Shown: piece by piece, positions 1 through 6,121 of the stretch | Layout of the letters: each line of letters starts with the position of its first letter | Numbering within the stretch: the first letter of the stretch is position 1 | DNA from: Alphaproteobacteria bacterium | GTDB taxonomy: Bacteria; Pseudomonadota; Alphaproteobacteria; Rhizobiales; Xanthobacteraceae | Length of the DNA stretch: 10,312 nucleotides | Reading direction: 5' to 3' | Assembly: GCA_005884465.1 (NCBI GenBank) | Contig: VAZH01000206.1 | Location: 1-10,312 of the forward strand | Program-made: the position numbers and the translations under genes | The notes under the pieces: generated by a model | Databases searched by the model: none | The model's input: the letters and a program-made list of their open reading frames with translations, nothing else | What the model was told of the DNA's origin: nothing

Positions 1-48
1 TGCCCCAATCTTCCCATTGTGGAATGCGCGCCCGCCGACTAGCGTCAT
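1..48 (-). CDS. Possible 5' end of a divergent gene (unrecognised)
   Basis: On the minus strand an ATG at 48 opens 16 codons without a stop to the window edge, reading MTLVGGRAFHNGKIGA. The start faintly resembles the first beta strand of amidohydrolases, which often open with a 'VGGR-h-h-G' phrase, but 16 residues cannot establish a family. I see no clear Shine-Dalgarno upstream of this ATG. A gene here would be divergent from the oxidoreductase at 121, leaving a 72-base shared promoter region. The stretch could equally be non-coding. Confidence 0.2.
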   Translation of the reverse strand, partial: MTLVGGRAFHNGKIGA

Positions 49-110
49 GCGCAACGAACAATGTGGCCGCCTCAACCGCGGTCAACTGCATCAAGAATCG
101 ATACATCAAG

Positions 111-116
111 GGAGGG
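111..116 (+). promoter_or_regulatory. Ribosome binding site of the MDR oxidoreductase
   Basis: GGAGGG lies 4 bases before the ATG at 121. It decides the start: the same frame is open back to an ATG at 61, but that upstream ATG has no comparable site, and the 20 extra residues do not look like the start of this family. Confidence 0.8.
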
Positions 117-120
117 AACC

Positions 121-1122
121 ATGAACGACACCGTCAATCGTCAGGTCTTGCTGGTCGAGAAGCCGAGCGGGAAACTTGGGCCCGAGCATTTCAAAATGTC
201 CAAAAGCGACATTCCCGAGCCGAAGGACGGCGAGGTGTTGGTGCGGGTGCGCTACATCTCGCTGGACGCAGCCAACCGGGCCTGGATGCATGGTGCGACC
301 TATCGCGCGGCGGTCGAGGCCAACACCGTGATGGCCGGCGGTGGCATCGCCGAGGTCGTTTCGTCGAAGGCGCCAGGCTTGGCGCCGGGCGACATCGTGT
401 TCGGCGATACCGGCTGGCAGGATTATGCTGCTGTCCCGGCAAAACATCTGAGCAAGATGCCAAAGATCGAACCGATGACGCATCTCTTGAGCGTGTACGG
501 CATCGCCGGGCTCACCGCCTATTTCGGGCTGCTCGACGTCGGCAAGCCGAAAGCCGGCGAGACCGTGGTGGTCTCGGCCGCTGCCGGTTCGGTCGGATCG
601 CTCGTCGGCCAGATCGCCAAGATCAAGGGATGCCGTGTGGTCGGCATCGCCGGCGGCAAGGACAAGTGCAACTGGCTGACATCGGAACTCGGCTTCGATG
701 CCGCGGTCGATTACAAGGACGGCGCCGTGTTCAAGGCGCTGAAGGCCGCAGCGCCGAACGGTATCGACGTTTATTTCGACAATGTCGGCGGCGACATTCT
801 CGAAGCGTGCCTTTCGCAAATGAACAACCGCGGCCGCATCGCCTGCTGCGGCGTGATCTCGCAATATGACGGCGTGCCGTCGGCGACCGGGCCGCGCGGC
901 GTGCCAGGCCTGATCGTGGTCAAGCGCCTGACCATGCAGGGCTTCATCGTGATGGACTTCATGAACCAGCGCGACGAGGCATTGAGCGATCTGCAATCCT
1001 GGGTCGCCGCCGGCAAATTGAAAGTCCAGGAGGACGTGATCAACGGTCTTGAGAATACGCCGAAGGCGCTGATCGGACTATTGGCCGGCGAGAACCGCGG
1101 CAAGCGGATGGTGAAGGTGTGA
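121..1122 (+). CDS. NADP-dependent oxidoreductase, MDR superfamily (CurA / LTB4 dehydrogenase type)
   Basis: This 333-residue cytoplasmic enzyme belongs to the zinc-free medium-chain dehydrogenase/reductases. Family members reduce the C=C bond of alpha,beta-unsaturated ketones and aldehydes with NADPH, as in CurA/YncB and leukotriene B4 dehydrogenase. The GroES-like half covers roughly residues 1-125. The Rossmann half follows, with GLTAYFGL at 130-137, the nucleotide loop SAAAGSVGSLVGQ at 152-164 and RVVGIAGGKDK at 172-182. FDNVGG at 219-224 and RIACCGVISQYD at 239-250 are typical of the CurA branch. The C-terminus ENRGKRMVKV is the usual family ending. The usual zinc-binding Cys/His set is absent, as expected. 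Length is normal for the family. The substrate cannot be read from sequence; detoxification of reactive alkenals or quinones is the family-level guess. It converges with the amidohydrolase at 1221, so the two genes are not an operon. Confidence 0.93.
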   Translation: MNDTVNRQVLLVEKPSGKLGPEHFKMSKSDIPEPKDGEVLVRVRYISLDAANRAWMHGATYRAAVEANTVMAGGGIAEVVSSKAPGLAPGDIVFGDTGWQDYAAVPAKHLSKMPKIEPMTHLLSVYGIAGLTAYFGLLDVGKPKAGETVVVSAAAGSVGSLVGQIAKIKGCRVVGIAGGKDKCNWLTSELGFDAAVDYKDGAVFKALKAAAPNGIDVYFDNVGGDILEACLSQMNNRGRIACCGVISQYDGVPSATGPRGVPGLIVVKRLTMQGFIVMDFMNQRDEALSDLQSWVAAGKLKVQEDVINGLENTPKALIGLLAGENRGKRMVKV

Positions 1123-1128
1123 CGTCGC

Positions 1129-1170
1129 TTCACCTCTCCCCGCTTGTGGCCGCTTGTGGGGAGAGGTGAA
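1129..1170. terminator. Strong hairpin between convergent genes; REP-like, possible bidirectional terminator
   Basis: TTCACCTCTCCCC at 1129-1141 pairs perfectly over 13 bases with GGGGAGAGGTGAA at 1158-1170 around a 16-base loop. The loop region contains a direct duplication: CGCTTGTGG occurs at 1141-1149 and again at 1151-1159. It starts 6 bases after the oxidoreductase stop and lies 50 bases beyond the amidohydrolase stop, so it could end transcription from both sides. No T-run follows on either strand, so it is not a canonical intrinsic terminator. The CTCTCCCC/GGGGAGAG core resembles an intergenic repeat I recall from Bradyrhizobium-type genomes. Confidence 0.65.
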
Positions 1171-1220
1171 AGCAGGCTACGGCGTCACGCTCGGCGAGGA
1201 CCGCGTCCGGGACTCGAAGA

Positions 1221-2339
1221 TCACTGCTTCACCGTGCTTGTCCCGACGGTCTGCGCCTCCAGATTGAACAGCCTTTCCGCGGTGCGGCCGAGGATGTCGG
1301 CTTTTTCGTCGTCGCTGAGCGATGCGGAGTCGAAAATGTGGTCCACCGGATTGAGCTGCCAGGGATAGGGGTAGTCGCTGCCCAGCACGATCTGGCCGGC
1401 GCCGACCTGGGCCGCCAGATGGCGGATCGCCTCCGGCGAGAAGACCAGGGAATCGAAATAGATCTGCTTGAGGTATTCGGTCGGCTTTTTCTTGAGCACT
1501 ACGGCCGGATTGCAGCCTTTGGGACCGACCAGGCACGCGTGGTCCGAACGATTGGCGTAGGATGGCAGGTAGCCGCCGCCATGGGCCGCAATCACTTTCA
1601 GCCCGGGAAAGCGATCGAAGGTACCCTCGAAGATAAGATGCGAGAGCGCCAGCGTCGTCCCCAGCGGATTGCCGATCGTGTTGGCAAGCCAGCCGTTGCC
1701 CGAAAGCCGCTTGCTGAGTTCAGCAATGCCTTGCGGATGGATGAACAAGGGCACGCCGAGTTCTTCCGCCTTGGCCCACACCGGATGGAATTTCGGATCG
1801 GAGAATTCGACGCCATCGACGACGTCGCCGATCGCGGCGCCCTTCAGGCCCTGCTTCTTCACCGCGGTCTCGAGTTCCTGCACGGCAAGATCGGGCGCCT
1901 GCAGGGTCAGCGAAGCGAAAGCCGCAAAACGGTCGGGCCTTGAGGCACAGAGCTCAGCCAGCTTTTCGTTTTGAATCTTCACGATCCGGCCGGCCAGATC
2001 GCGCTCGCGGTTGTACCAGAACGGATTGATCGACAGCACTTCCATGTCGACGGCTTGGGCATCCATGGCGGCGAGCCGCCGGTCGATTTCGATGAAAGCC
2101 TCTTCCGCGCCATTGACCGGTGGAAGCTGGGCTGCGGCGGCATCGGCGCCGAGCAGCGCGCCGGCTTCGCGGAAGTGGCAGTGGGAGTGGACGTCGATCG
2201 TTCTTACTCGTTGTCCGGCGACCTTGACCGGCAGGGTCTGTCGGGCCTGCACGCTGTGCAGCAGACCGCAGCTGCAGAAGACGATGCCGGTGGCGACGGC
2301 CGCGCTACCGGTCTTCAGAAAATCACGGCGGGTGGTCAT
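1221..2339 (-). CDS. Tat-exported amidohydrolase, amidohydrolase-2 / ACMSD-like family
   Basis: This 372-residue protein starts with a twin-arginine signal, MTTRRDFLKTG, followed by a hydrophobic stretch and a likely cleavage after VQA near residue 32, so it should fold in the cytoplasm and act in the periplasm. The mature part is a TIM-barrel metallohydrolase. The metal ligands expected for the ACMSD-type family are visible: H51 and H53 in IDVHSHCHF, H201 in FIHPQG, H253 in AAHGGGYLPSY and D322 in LGSDYPYPW. Relatives are decarboxylases, hydratases and hydrolases of small aromatic or dicarboxylic compounds; the substrate here is unknown. The frame is open to an ATG at 2357, but the ATG at 2339 is preferred because GGAGGAAA precedes it and because the Tat motif then sits at the usual distance. 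Export is unusual for a family known mainly from cytoplasmic catabolic enzymes. A long gap on its upstream side suggests its own promoter. Confidence 0.9.
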   Translation of the reverse strand: MTTRRDFLKTGSAAVATGIVFCSCGLLHSVQARQTLPVKVAGQRVRTIDVHSHCHFREAGALLGADAAAAQLPPVNGAEEAFIEIDRRLAAMDAQAVDMEVLSINPFWYNRERDLAGRIVKIQNEKLAELCASRPDRFAAFASLTLQAPDLAVQELETAVKKQGLKGAAIGDVVDGVEFSDPKFHPVWAKAEELGVPLFIHPQGIAELSKRLSGNGWLANTIGNPLGTTLALSHLIFEGTFDRFPGLKVIAAHGGGYLPSYANRSDHACLVGPKGCNPAVVLKKKPTEYLKQIYFDSLVFSPEAIRHLAAQVGAGQIVLGSDYPYPWQLNPVDHIFDSASLSDDEKADILGRTAERLFNLEAQTVGTSTVKQ

Positions 2340-2345
2340 GAGACG

Positions 2346-2353
2346 TTTCCTCC
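2346..2353 (-). promoter_or_regulatory. Ribosome binding site of the amidohydrolase
   Basis: Read on the minus strand this is GGAGGAAA, 6 bases before the ATG at 2339. It supports that start over the in-frame ATG at 2357, which lies upstream of the site. Confidence 0.75.
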
Positions 2354-2492
2354 ACATTTTTCTTGTTTGCTTTCACGGGCATCCTGGCTTCCGAATGAAG
2401 CGGCGGACGGGCAGACGCTTGGGGAGTTACGCGAGGCGATGCCACGTCGACGGCGACGCGTCCCGTCGCGCGTGGCCGCTGACAACATCGGA

Positions 2493-2510
2493 ACGGAACT
2501 TTGGTTCCGT
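2493..2510. repeat. Small perfect inverted repeat in the intergenic gap
   Basis: ACGGAAC at 2493-2499 and GTTCCGT at 2504-2510 form a 7-base stem with the loop TTTG. It lies 153 bases upstream of the amidohydrolase start and directly before the oxidoreductase relic. It may be a protein-binding site, a dispersed intergenic motif, or chance. No known operator is recognised. Confidence 0.4.
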
Positions 2511-2515
2511 CAGAC

Positions 2516-2548
2516 TTGAACCACGGCAAGCGGATGGTCAGGGTGTAA
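2516..2548 (+). pseudogene. Relic of the 3' end of a second MDR oxidoreductase gene
   Basis: The frame ending at the TAA at 2546-2548 encodes LNHGKRMVRV and a stop, the classic C-terminal tail of the MDR oxidoreductase family. The intact gene in this window ends ENRGKRMVKV. Over the 30 bases from the AAC codon to the stop, the two DNAs agree at 26 positions, with the differences mostly synonymous or conservative. Upstream the same frame closes at a TGA at 2480-2482, and I see no further oxidoreductase sequence between the amidohydrolase start and this tail. It is therefore a stub of roughly 10-15 codons, either a remnant of an adjacent duplicate or the trace of an insertion or deletion endpoint. 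It is not expected to be expressed. Confidence 0.6.
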
Positions 2549-2572
2549 TACCGGAAGCCCAGTTGGACTAAA

Positions 2573-2594
2573 CCGCCGCTATTGATGGCGGCGG
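2573..2594. terminator. GC-rich hairpin after the DUF1007 gene, possible terminator
   Basis: CCGCCGC at 2573-2579 pairs with GCGGCGG at 2588-2594 around an 8-base loop. On the minus strand it begins 33 bases beyond the DUF1007 stop and is followed by TTTAG, so it could terminate the HD/DUF1007 transcript. On the plus strand it lies 24 bases after the stop of the oxidoreductase relic and may once have ended that gene. The T-run is weak. Confidence 0.5.
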
Positions 2595-2627
2595 CACTCT
2601 AAATTTGCAAATTGCGGCTTGGCTCCC

Positions 2628-3197
2628 TCAAGGACACGTCACAGCAATCTTATTGGCAACCTGAGTCCAGGTCTGGGGAGTAATCGCGAATTTGCATCGG
2701 GTCGGCGGATTGACAAGCTCAACTGGCTCCTGCTTGGCAAAACTGATATCGACGAAGTAACTCGGATCGTAGATCTCGAGCTCGAGCGTCTGCCCCGTCA
2801 GGGGTGACCGGAACGGCAACGTGAAATGCAAAGTCAGCACTCCGGCCACAGACTCGAGCCGATAGTCGGCGGAAGGTTCAAACTGTTGCTTGATGCCGTT
2901 CACAGTTGCGCTGGTGAAATAGTCTGAAGATTTGAGCGACGCCACTTGCGCCTCTGCCAGTGAGGCTAACTTCTCGGGGCTGAATATTCCCTTCTGTCCG
3001 TTCCCGGTTCCAAGGGTGATGTAAGCAGATGACATTTCGTCAAATGACCATGCGTGTCTCACCCCTACTATCGAGCCGTCCGCACCGAAGATTATCTGAC
3101 ATTTCATCGTCACCCATACATGCGGGTGCGCGTGCGAGGCCTCAACGCTAAAGGTGAGGAGAACGCACGCAACGAGTCTGCGCCAACCTTTACCCAT
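2628..3197 (-). CDS. DUF1007 family periplasmic protein
   Basis: This 189-residue protein belongs to DUF1007, a family of exported proteins often annotated as periplasmic components of uncharacterised transport systems and often found beside NicO/RcnA-type nickel-cobalt exporters. A basic start (MGKGWRR) and a hydrophobic stretch to about residue 19 form a signal peptide ending SHA, with predicted cleavage before HPHVWVT at 24. Family landmarks are AHPHVWV (23-29), RHAWSFDEM (47-55), LTLHFTLPF (121-129) and YDPSYFVDISF (143-153). C168 and the final C188 could form a disulfide. In many relatives an acidic EF-hand-like loop follows the RHAW region; here the segment is TGNGQKGIFSPEKL (64-77), lacking most acidic ligands. 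AAGGAG precedes the ATG. No NicO gene is visible. It lies 71 bases downstream of the HD-protein gene on the same strand, probably co-transcribed. The molecular function is unknown. Confidence 0.85.
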   Translation of the reverse strand: MGKGWRRLVACVLLTFSVEASHAHPHVWVTMKCQIIFGADGSIVGVRHAWSFDEMSSAYITLGTGNGQKGIFSPEKLASLAEAQVASLKSSDYFTSATVNGIKQQFEPSADYRLESVAGVLTLHFTLPFRSPLTGQTLELEIYDPSYFVDISFAKQEPVELVNPPTRCKFAITPQTWTQVANKIAVTCP

Positions 3198-3268
3198 GCT
3201 CTCCTTTCAAGGGCTGGTGTGCCAAGAGCGAAGGCCAGCAAGTTCGAACGCGCGAGACAATTGTTGCT

Positions 3269-4393
3269 TTAGCGTTTTGGTACCTCATAAGGCGCAGGAT
3301 CATCGAGAACCGATCGTACAAACTGCTTAACTGCTTCCCTATGGAAGCCGGCCTTTTGGTAGACTTCGTAGATTTTGAAATCTCCCACCCGGGAAAGGAC
3401 AAACCAGGCCAGCTTATTGGCTTCACGCGAATCCGGCTTCAAGCCGAGGTCTTTTGCTGTCTCTTCCAATAACTCAAAGGCAAATCTCGCCGCGACCATT
3501 GTCGAGAATGACCAGGCCTCATCGGTAAAGGTCACCAGCCACCACTCGGCCATGCGCTCCTCCGGCTTGACGACAGGCGCTGGTTTCTTCGCGATCTCCG
3601 CTGCCTCGCGCAAAGCCGGGTTCATTCCTTCGCCGTCTTTCTCAAGGGCCCAGTAGGGATCGAAATGAGCCGATGCGGCTGAGAACAGAAGGTCCGTGGG
3701 TATCCCTCGAGCTATCAGTTCGGCGTACAGCACTGCCCCGTGGCCGCCCATCCATTTCCAATTGGCTTTGGTGCCCCACGCCTTTGGATACCAGTCTGGT
3801 TCCCGTATTTTCCCGCTACCGTCATCGAATAGGAACCAGAGCTTTCCCCAATCATGGAGGATTAGCCCGGCAACGATGAGATCACGATCCAGCTTGACGC
3901 CGTATACCTTTTCCCAGGTATCGGACCACCCCAAGGCTACTTCGACCCATTCCAGGTTGTGAACCGAAAGGCCACCCGGATAGGAGTGATGGCTCCTCCA
4001 CCCGCTGCCTGGAGAGGCCAACCATGATTGCGTCGCAGCTTGTTCGAACGCGGTCGCTTTGGGGTTGAGGACAAATTCCAGGACGATGTCGCGAATCTGT
4101 TTGTTCTGGATGCGATAGATATGGGCGAGTTGTGCTTCATATGCGCGCTTTGTAAATGCCGACGTGGCAGCCATGTCCTCAGCACTCATGTCAAAAATGG
4201 CTTGGAGCCGCTGTTGCAATGATGCCGGAGGCGCAGTTTGAGCGCCGGCCGAAACCAATGATGCACCCAGAGCTATTGCGGCGCACAATGGGCGTACCAA
4301 TCGGTTCGCGTTCAATTTTTTGACGAAGACAAATCTGTGTTGGAAACTCGAAAGCCGAGCTAACCCGGCCAAGGCTTGGCTGAAAATAGACAT
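3269..4393 (-). CDS. Exported HD-domain protein (putative metal-dependent phosphohydrolase)
   Basis: This protein has 374 residues. A long N-terminal region of about 32 residues precedes a hydrophobic segment at 33-50 ending SAGA before Q52, which reads as a signal peptide or membrane anchor and places the rest in the periplasm. The catalytic part carries an HD-domain ligand series: H136 and H145 in HHSYPGGLSVHN, H180-D181 in LILHDWGKL, H218 in GGHGAVLY and H243 in SAHFDPYW. The order 'H-x-x-P-GGL-x-x-H ... LHD-x-GK ... GH ... H' resembles HD enzymes such as the YhaM-type nucleases, but those are cytoplasmic and no nucleic-acid-binding domain is seen. D291 or nearby residues could supply the last ligand. 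The substrate is unknown; an extracytoplasmic nucleotide or phosphoester is possible. An upstream ATG at 4417 is less likely than the one at 4393, which has GAGGTG before it. It heads the HD/DUF1007 pair and is divergent from the regulator. Confidence 0.75.
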   Translation of the reverse strand: MSIFSQALAGLARLSSFQHRFVFVKKLNANRLVRPLCAAIALGASLVSAGAQTAPPASLQQRLQAIFDMSAEDMAATSAFTKRAYEAQLAHIYRIQNKQIRDIVLEFVLNPKATAFEQAATQSWLASPGSGWRSHHSYPGGLSVHNLEWVEVALGWSDTWEKVYGVKLDRDLIVAGLILHDWGKLWFLFDDGSGKIREPDWYPKAWGTKANWKWMGGHGAVLYAELIARGIPTDLLFSAASAHFDPYWALEKDGEGMNPALREAAEIAKKPAPVVKPEERMAEWWLVTFTDEAWSFSTMVAARFAFELLEETAKDLGLKPDSREANKLAWFVLSRVGDFKIYEVYQKAGFHREAVKQFVRSVLDDPAPYEVPKR

Positions 4394-4397
4394 GGGT

Positions 4398-4405
4398 CCC
4401 ACCTC
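4398..4405 (-). promoter_or_regulatory. Ribosome binding site of the HD-domain gene
   Basis: On the minus strand this reads GAGGTGGG, 4 bases before the ATG at 4393. It favours that start over the ATG at 4417, which would lie upstream of the site. Confidence 0.6.
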
Positions 4406-4446
4406 GCAGCCGAACATTCACGGGCGACCAGCGTACCAGTCCTTGC

Positions 4447-4460
4447 CAATGCCGGCATTG
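4447..4460. promoter_or_regulatory. Perfect 14-base palindrome, candidate operator
   Basis: CAATGCCGGCATTG is its own reverse complement. It is centred 60 bases upstream of the HD-gene start and 75 bases upstream of the regulator start, a suitable place for a dimeric regulator to affect both. OmpR-type winged helices usually bind direct repeats rather than palindromes, so the binding protein may be a different one. Confidence 0.45.
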
Positions 4461-4528
4461 AGATAGTCTTGATTTTCCCTGAGATTGGGCGGAATCATCT
4501 TGAGGATAACCCAACGGTGGGGCTGTAG

Positions 4529-6121
4529 GTGATCTACAGATTCGAAGCATACGCGCTCGATGCCGACCGATACGAACTGCGGCGGGAAGCCGATCTTGTC
4601 GCGGTTGAACCGCAAGTCTTCGATGTCCTGCTTCATCTTGTCCGGAATCGTGGCCGCATCGTTAGCAGGGACGATCTGATTGCCGGCGTCTGGGATGGCC
4701 GCATCGTCTCGGAATCGACGCTCAGCAGTCGGGTCTCCGCAGTTCGCCGCGCGATCGGGGACGACGGCGAGCAGCAGCGCCTAATCCGTACCCTGCCGCG
4801 CAAGGGTTATCGTTTCATTGCGGCTGTTCAAGAGTCAAACGAAGCTGACAAAGATGGAGTACAGGTCGGCATTGACTGCCATCACGAGATACGATCGGCA
4901 CCATGGTGTCCATCATCGCCGTTTCGCGATAGGACTTCCATACTGGTTTTTCCGTTTGCCAATCTTTCAGCGGATCCCGAGCAGGACCGTTTTATCGACG
5001 GTCTCGTCGATGATATCACCGCCGCGCTCTCTCGCTTCCGCCATCTGCTGGTCATTGGCCGCCGCGCTGCTCTGGGCTGCATGCGCCAGACGCTGGACCT
5101 TAAACGGCTGGTGGCGGAGCTGGGCGCACGTTACGTCGTCGACGGAACCCTGCGGAAGGAAGGAAATCGTGCCCGCATCGCGGTTCAGTTGATCGATTCG
5201 TCAACCATGGCTTGCTTGTGGGCGAGTCGTTTCGATGGGAATTTAAGAAATACGTTCAATTCGCAAGACCAAATCACCGCCAGCGTGGTGGGCGCGCTCG
5301 TGTCGAAGCTCGAACAAGTGGAAATCGAGCGCATCAAAATCGGGCCGAAGCACGGGCTTGATGCCTACTCGTGCACTCTGCGTGGGCTGAACAACCTGCA
5401 TCAGTGGACGAAGCCCGGCATCGGCGAGGCACTTGATCTTTTTCAGAAGGCGATTGAGATCGAGCCAGAGTTCGCATCTGCATACGCCATGGCGGCGTAT
5501 TGCTATGTGCAGCGACAGTCGTACGGATGGATAACCGATCGACCGCGAGAAATCGCCCAGTGCGTCCAGCTAGCACAGCGGGCGGCAGAGCTCGGCAAGG
5601 ATGATGCGCTTGCTCTTGCCAAGGCCGCACACGCAATTTCGGCGGTTGGTGGAGACGTCGAGGGCGGCGCCAGTTTGATCGGGCGGGCAATCCGGCTCAA
5701 TCCTCATCTGACTGCCGCGTGGTACGTCAGTGGGTGGATCATGCTGTGGCTTGGCAAGCCGGAAGTGGCGATCCAACATCTCGAGCATGCCATAGATCTG
5801 AGTCCATACGATCGATTGGTCTTCAAGATACGCGCGGCCATGGCTTACGCTCACTTCTTCTCCGGGCGCTATGATGCTGCGGCGGCATCGGCAAGCGAGG
5901 CGCTGCGTGAGCGGCCAAATTATCTTACGGCGTTGCGAGTCGTCTCAGCCAGTCACGCGCTGGGTGGCCGACTCATTGAAGGACGGCAATTGATGACGAC
6001 AATGTGCCAACTCGATCCCGGCCTACACGTTTCAGACCTTGCATTCCTGGCACCGTTTCGCCGAGAGGATTATTCTGCCAAGTGGGCAGGCGCGCTGCAC
6101 AGTGTGGGGCTTCCCGATTGA
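4529..6121 (+). CDS. Winged-helix (OmpR/CadC-type) transcriptional regulator with TolB-like domain and TPR repeats
   Basis: This is a 530-residue one-component regulator. Residues 1-98 form an OmpR/PhoB-type winged helix: a beta-strand start (YRFEAYALDADRYELRR), then EPQVFDVLLHLVRNRGRIVSRDDL, then the recognition-helix region STLSSRVSAVRRAIGDDG, then the wing TLPRKGYRFIA. Residues 137-265 match the TolB/FlgO-like domain common in these regulators (SILVFPFANLSADPEQDRF, RYVVDGTLRKEGNRARI, LIDSSTMACLWASRFDG). TPR-like helices fill about 295-500, clearest at AIEIEPEFASAYA, AIRLNPHLTAAWYVSGW and AIDLSPYDRLVFKIRAAMAYA. There is no response-regulator receiver domain, and no membrane segment in the 100-136 linker, so unlike CadC it looks cytoplasmic. 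The start is GTG at 4529 with a weak GGTGGGG upstream. Likely targets include the divergent HD gene and itself; the signal is unknown. The length is normal for the alphaproteobacterial form of this architecture. Confidence 0.9.
   Translation: MIYRFEAYALDADRYELRREADLVAVEPQVFDVLLHLVRNRGRIVSRDDLIAGVWDGRIVSESTLSSRVSAVRRAIGDDGEQQRLIRTLPRKGYRFIAAVQESNEADKDGVQVGIDCHHEIRSAPWCPSSPFRDRTSILVFPFANLSADPEQDRFIDGLVDDITAALSRFRHLLVIGRRAALGCMRQTLDLKRLVAELGARYVVDGTLRKEGNRARIAVQLIDSSTMACLWASRFDGNLRNTFNSQDQITASVVGALVSKLEQVEIERIKIGPKHGLDAYSCTLRGLNNLHQWTKPGIGEALDLFQKAIEIEPEFASAYAMAAYCYVQRQSYGWITDRPREIAQCVQLAQRAAELGKDDALALAKAAHAISAVGGDVEGGASLIGRAIRLNPHLTAAWYVSGWIMLWLGKPEVAIQHLEHAIDLSPYDRLVFKIRAAMAYAHFFSGRYDAAAASASEALRERPNYLTALRVVSASHALGGRLIEGRQLMTTMCQLDPGLHVSDLAFLAPFRREDYSAKWAGALHSVGLPD

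Larger units (their letters stand above)
4394..4528. promoter_or_regulatory. Divergent intergenic region with presumed promoters for the HD gene and the regulator
   Basis: The 135 bases between two divergent starts must carry promoters for both directions. The only clear structure is the palindrome listed separately. I could not assign convincing -35/-10 pairs. Winged-helix regulators often act on the neighbouring divergent gene, so control of the HD/DUF1007 pair from here is a reasonable inference. Confidence 0.5.

Noticed and set aside
61..120. Upstream ATG extending the oxidoreductase by 20 residues
   Set aside because: There is no ribosome binding site before it, a good GGAGGG precedes the ATG at 121, and the extension does not resemble the family's start.
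24..869. A 281-codon open frame overlapping the oxidoreductase
   Set aside because: It is Arg/Gly-rich, without motifs, and in a different frame from the clear MDR enzyme.
2323..2529. A 68-codon minus-strand frame covering the gap and the amidohydrolase start
   Set aside because: It has no recognisable features, runs over the ribosome binding site of the amidohydrolase and is antisense to the relic; it is best explained as chance.
3205..3225. TTGGCAC on the minus strand upstream of the DUF1007 gene, resembling a sigma-54 -24 element
   Set aside because: The required GC at the -12 position with 10-base spacing is absent, and the site lies too close to the start codon.
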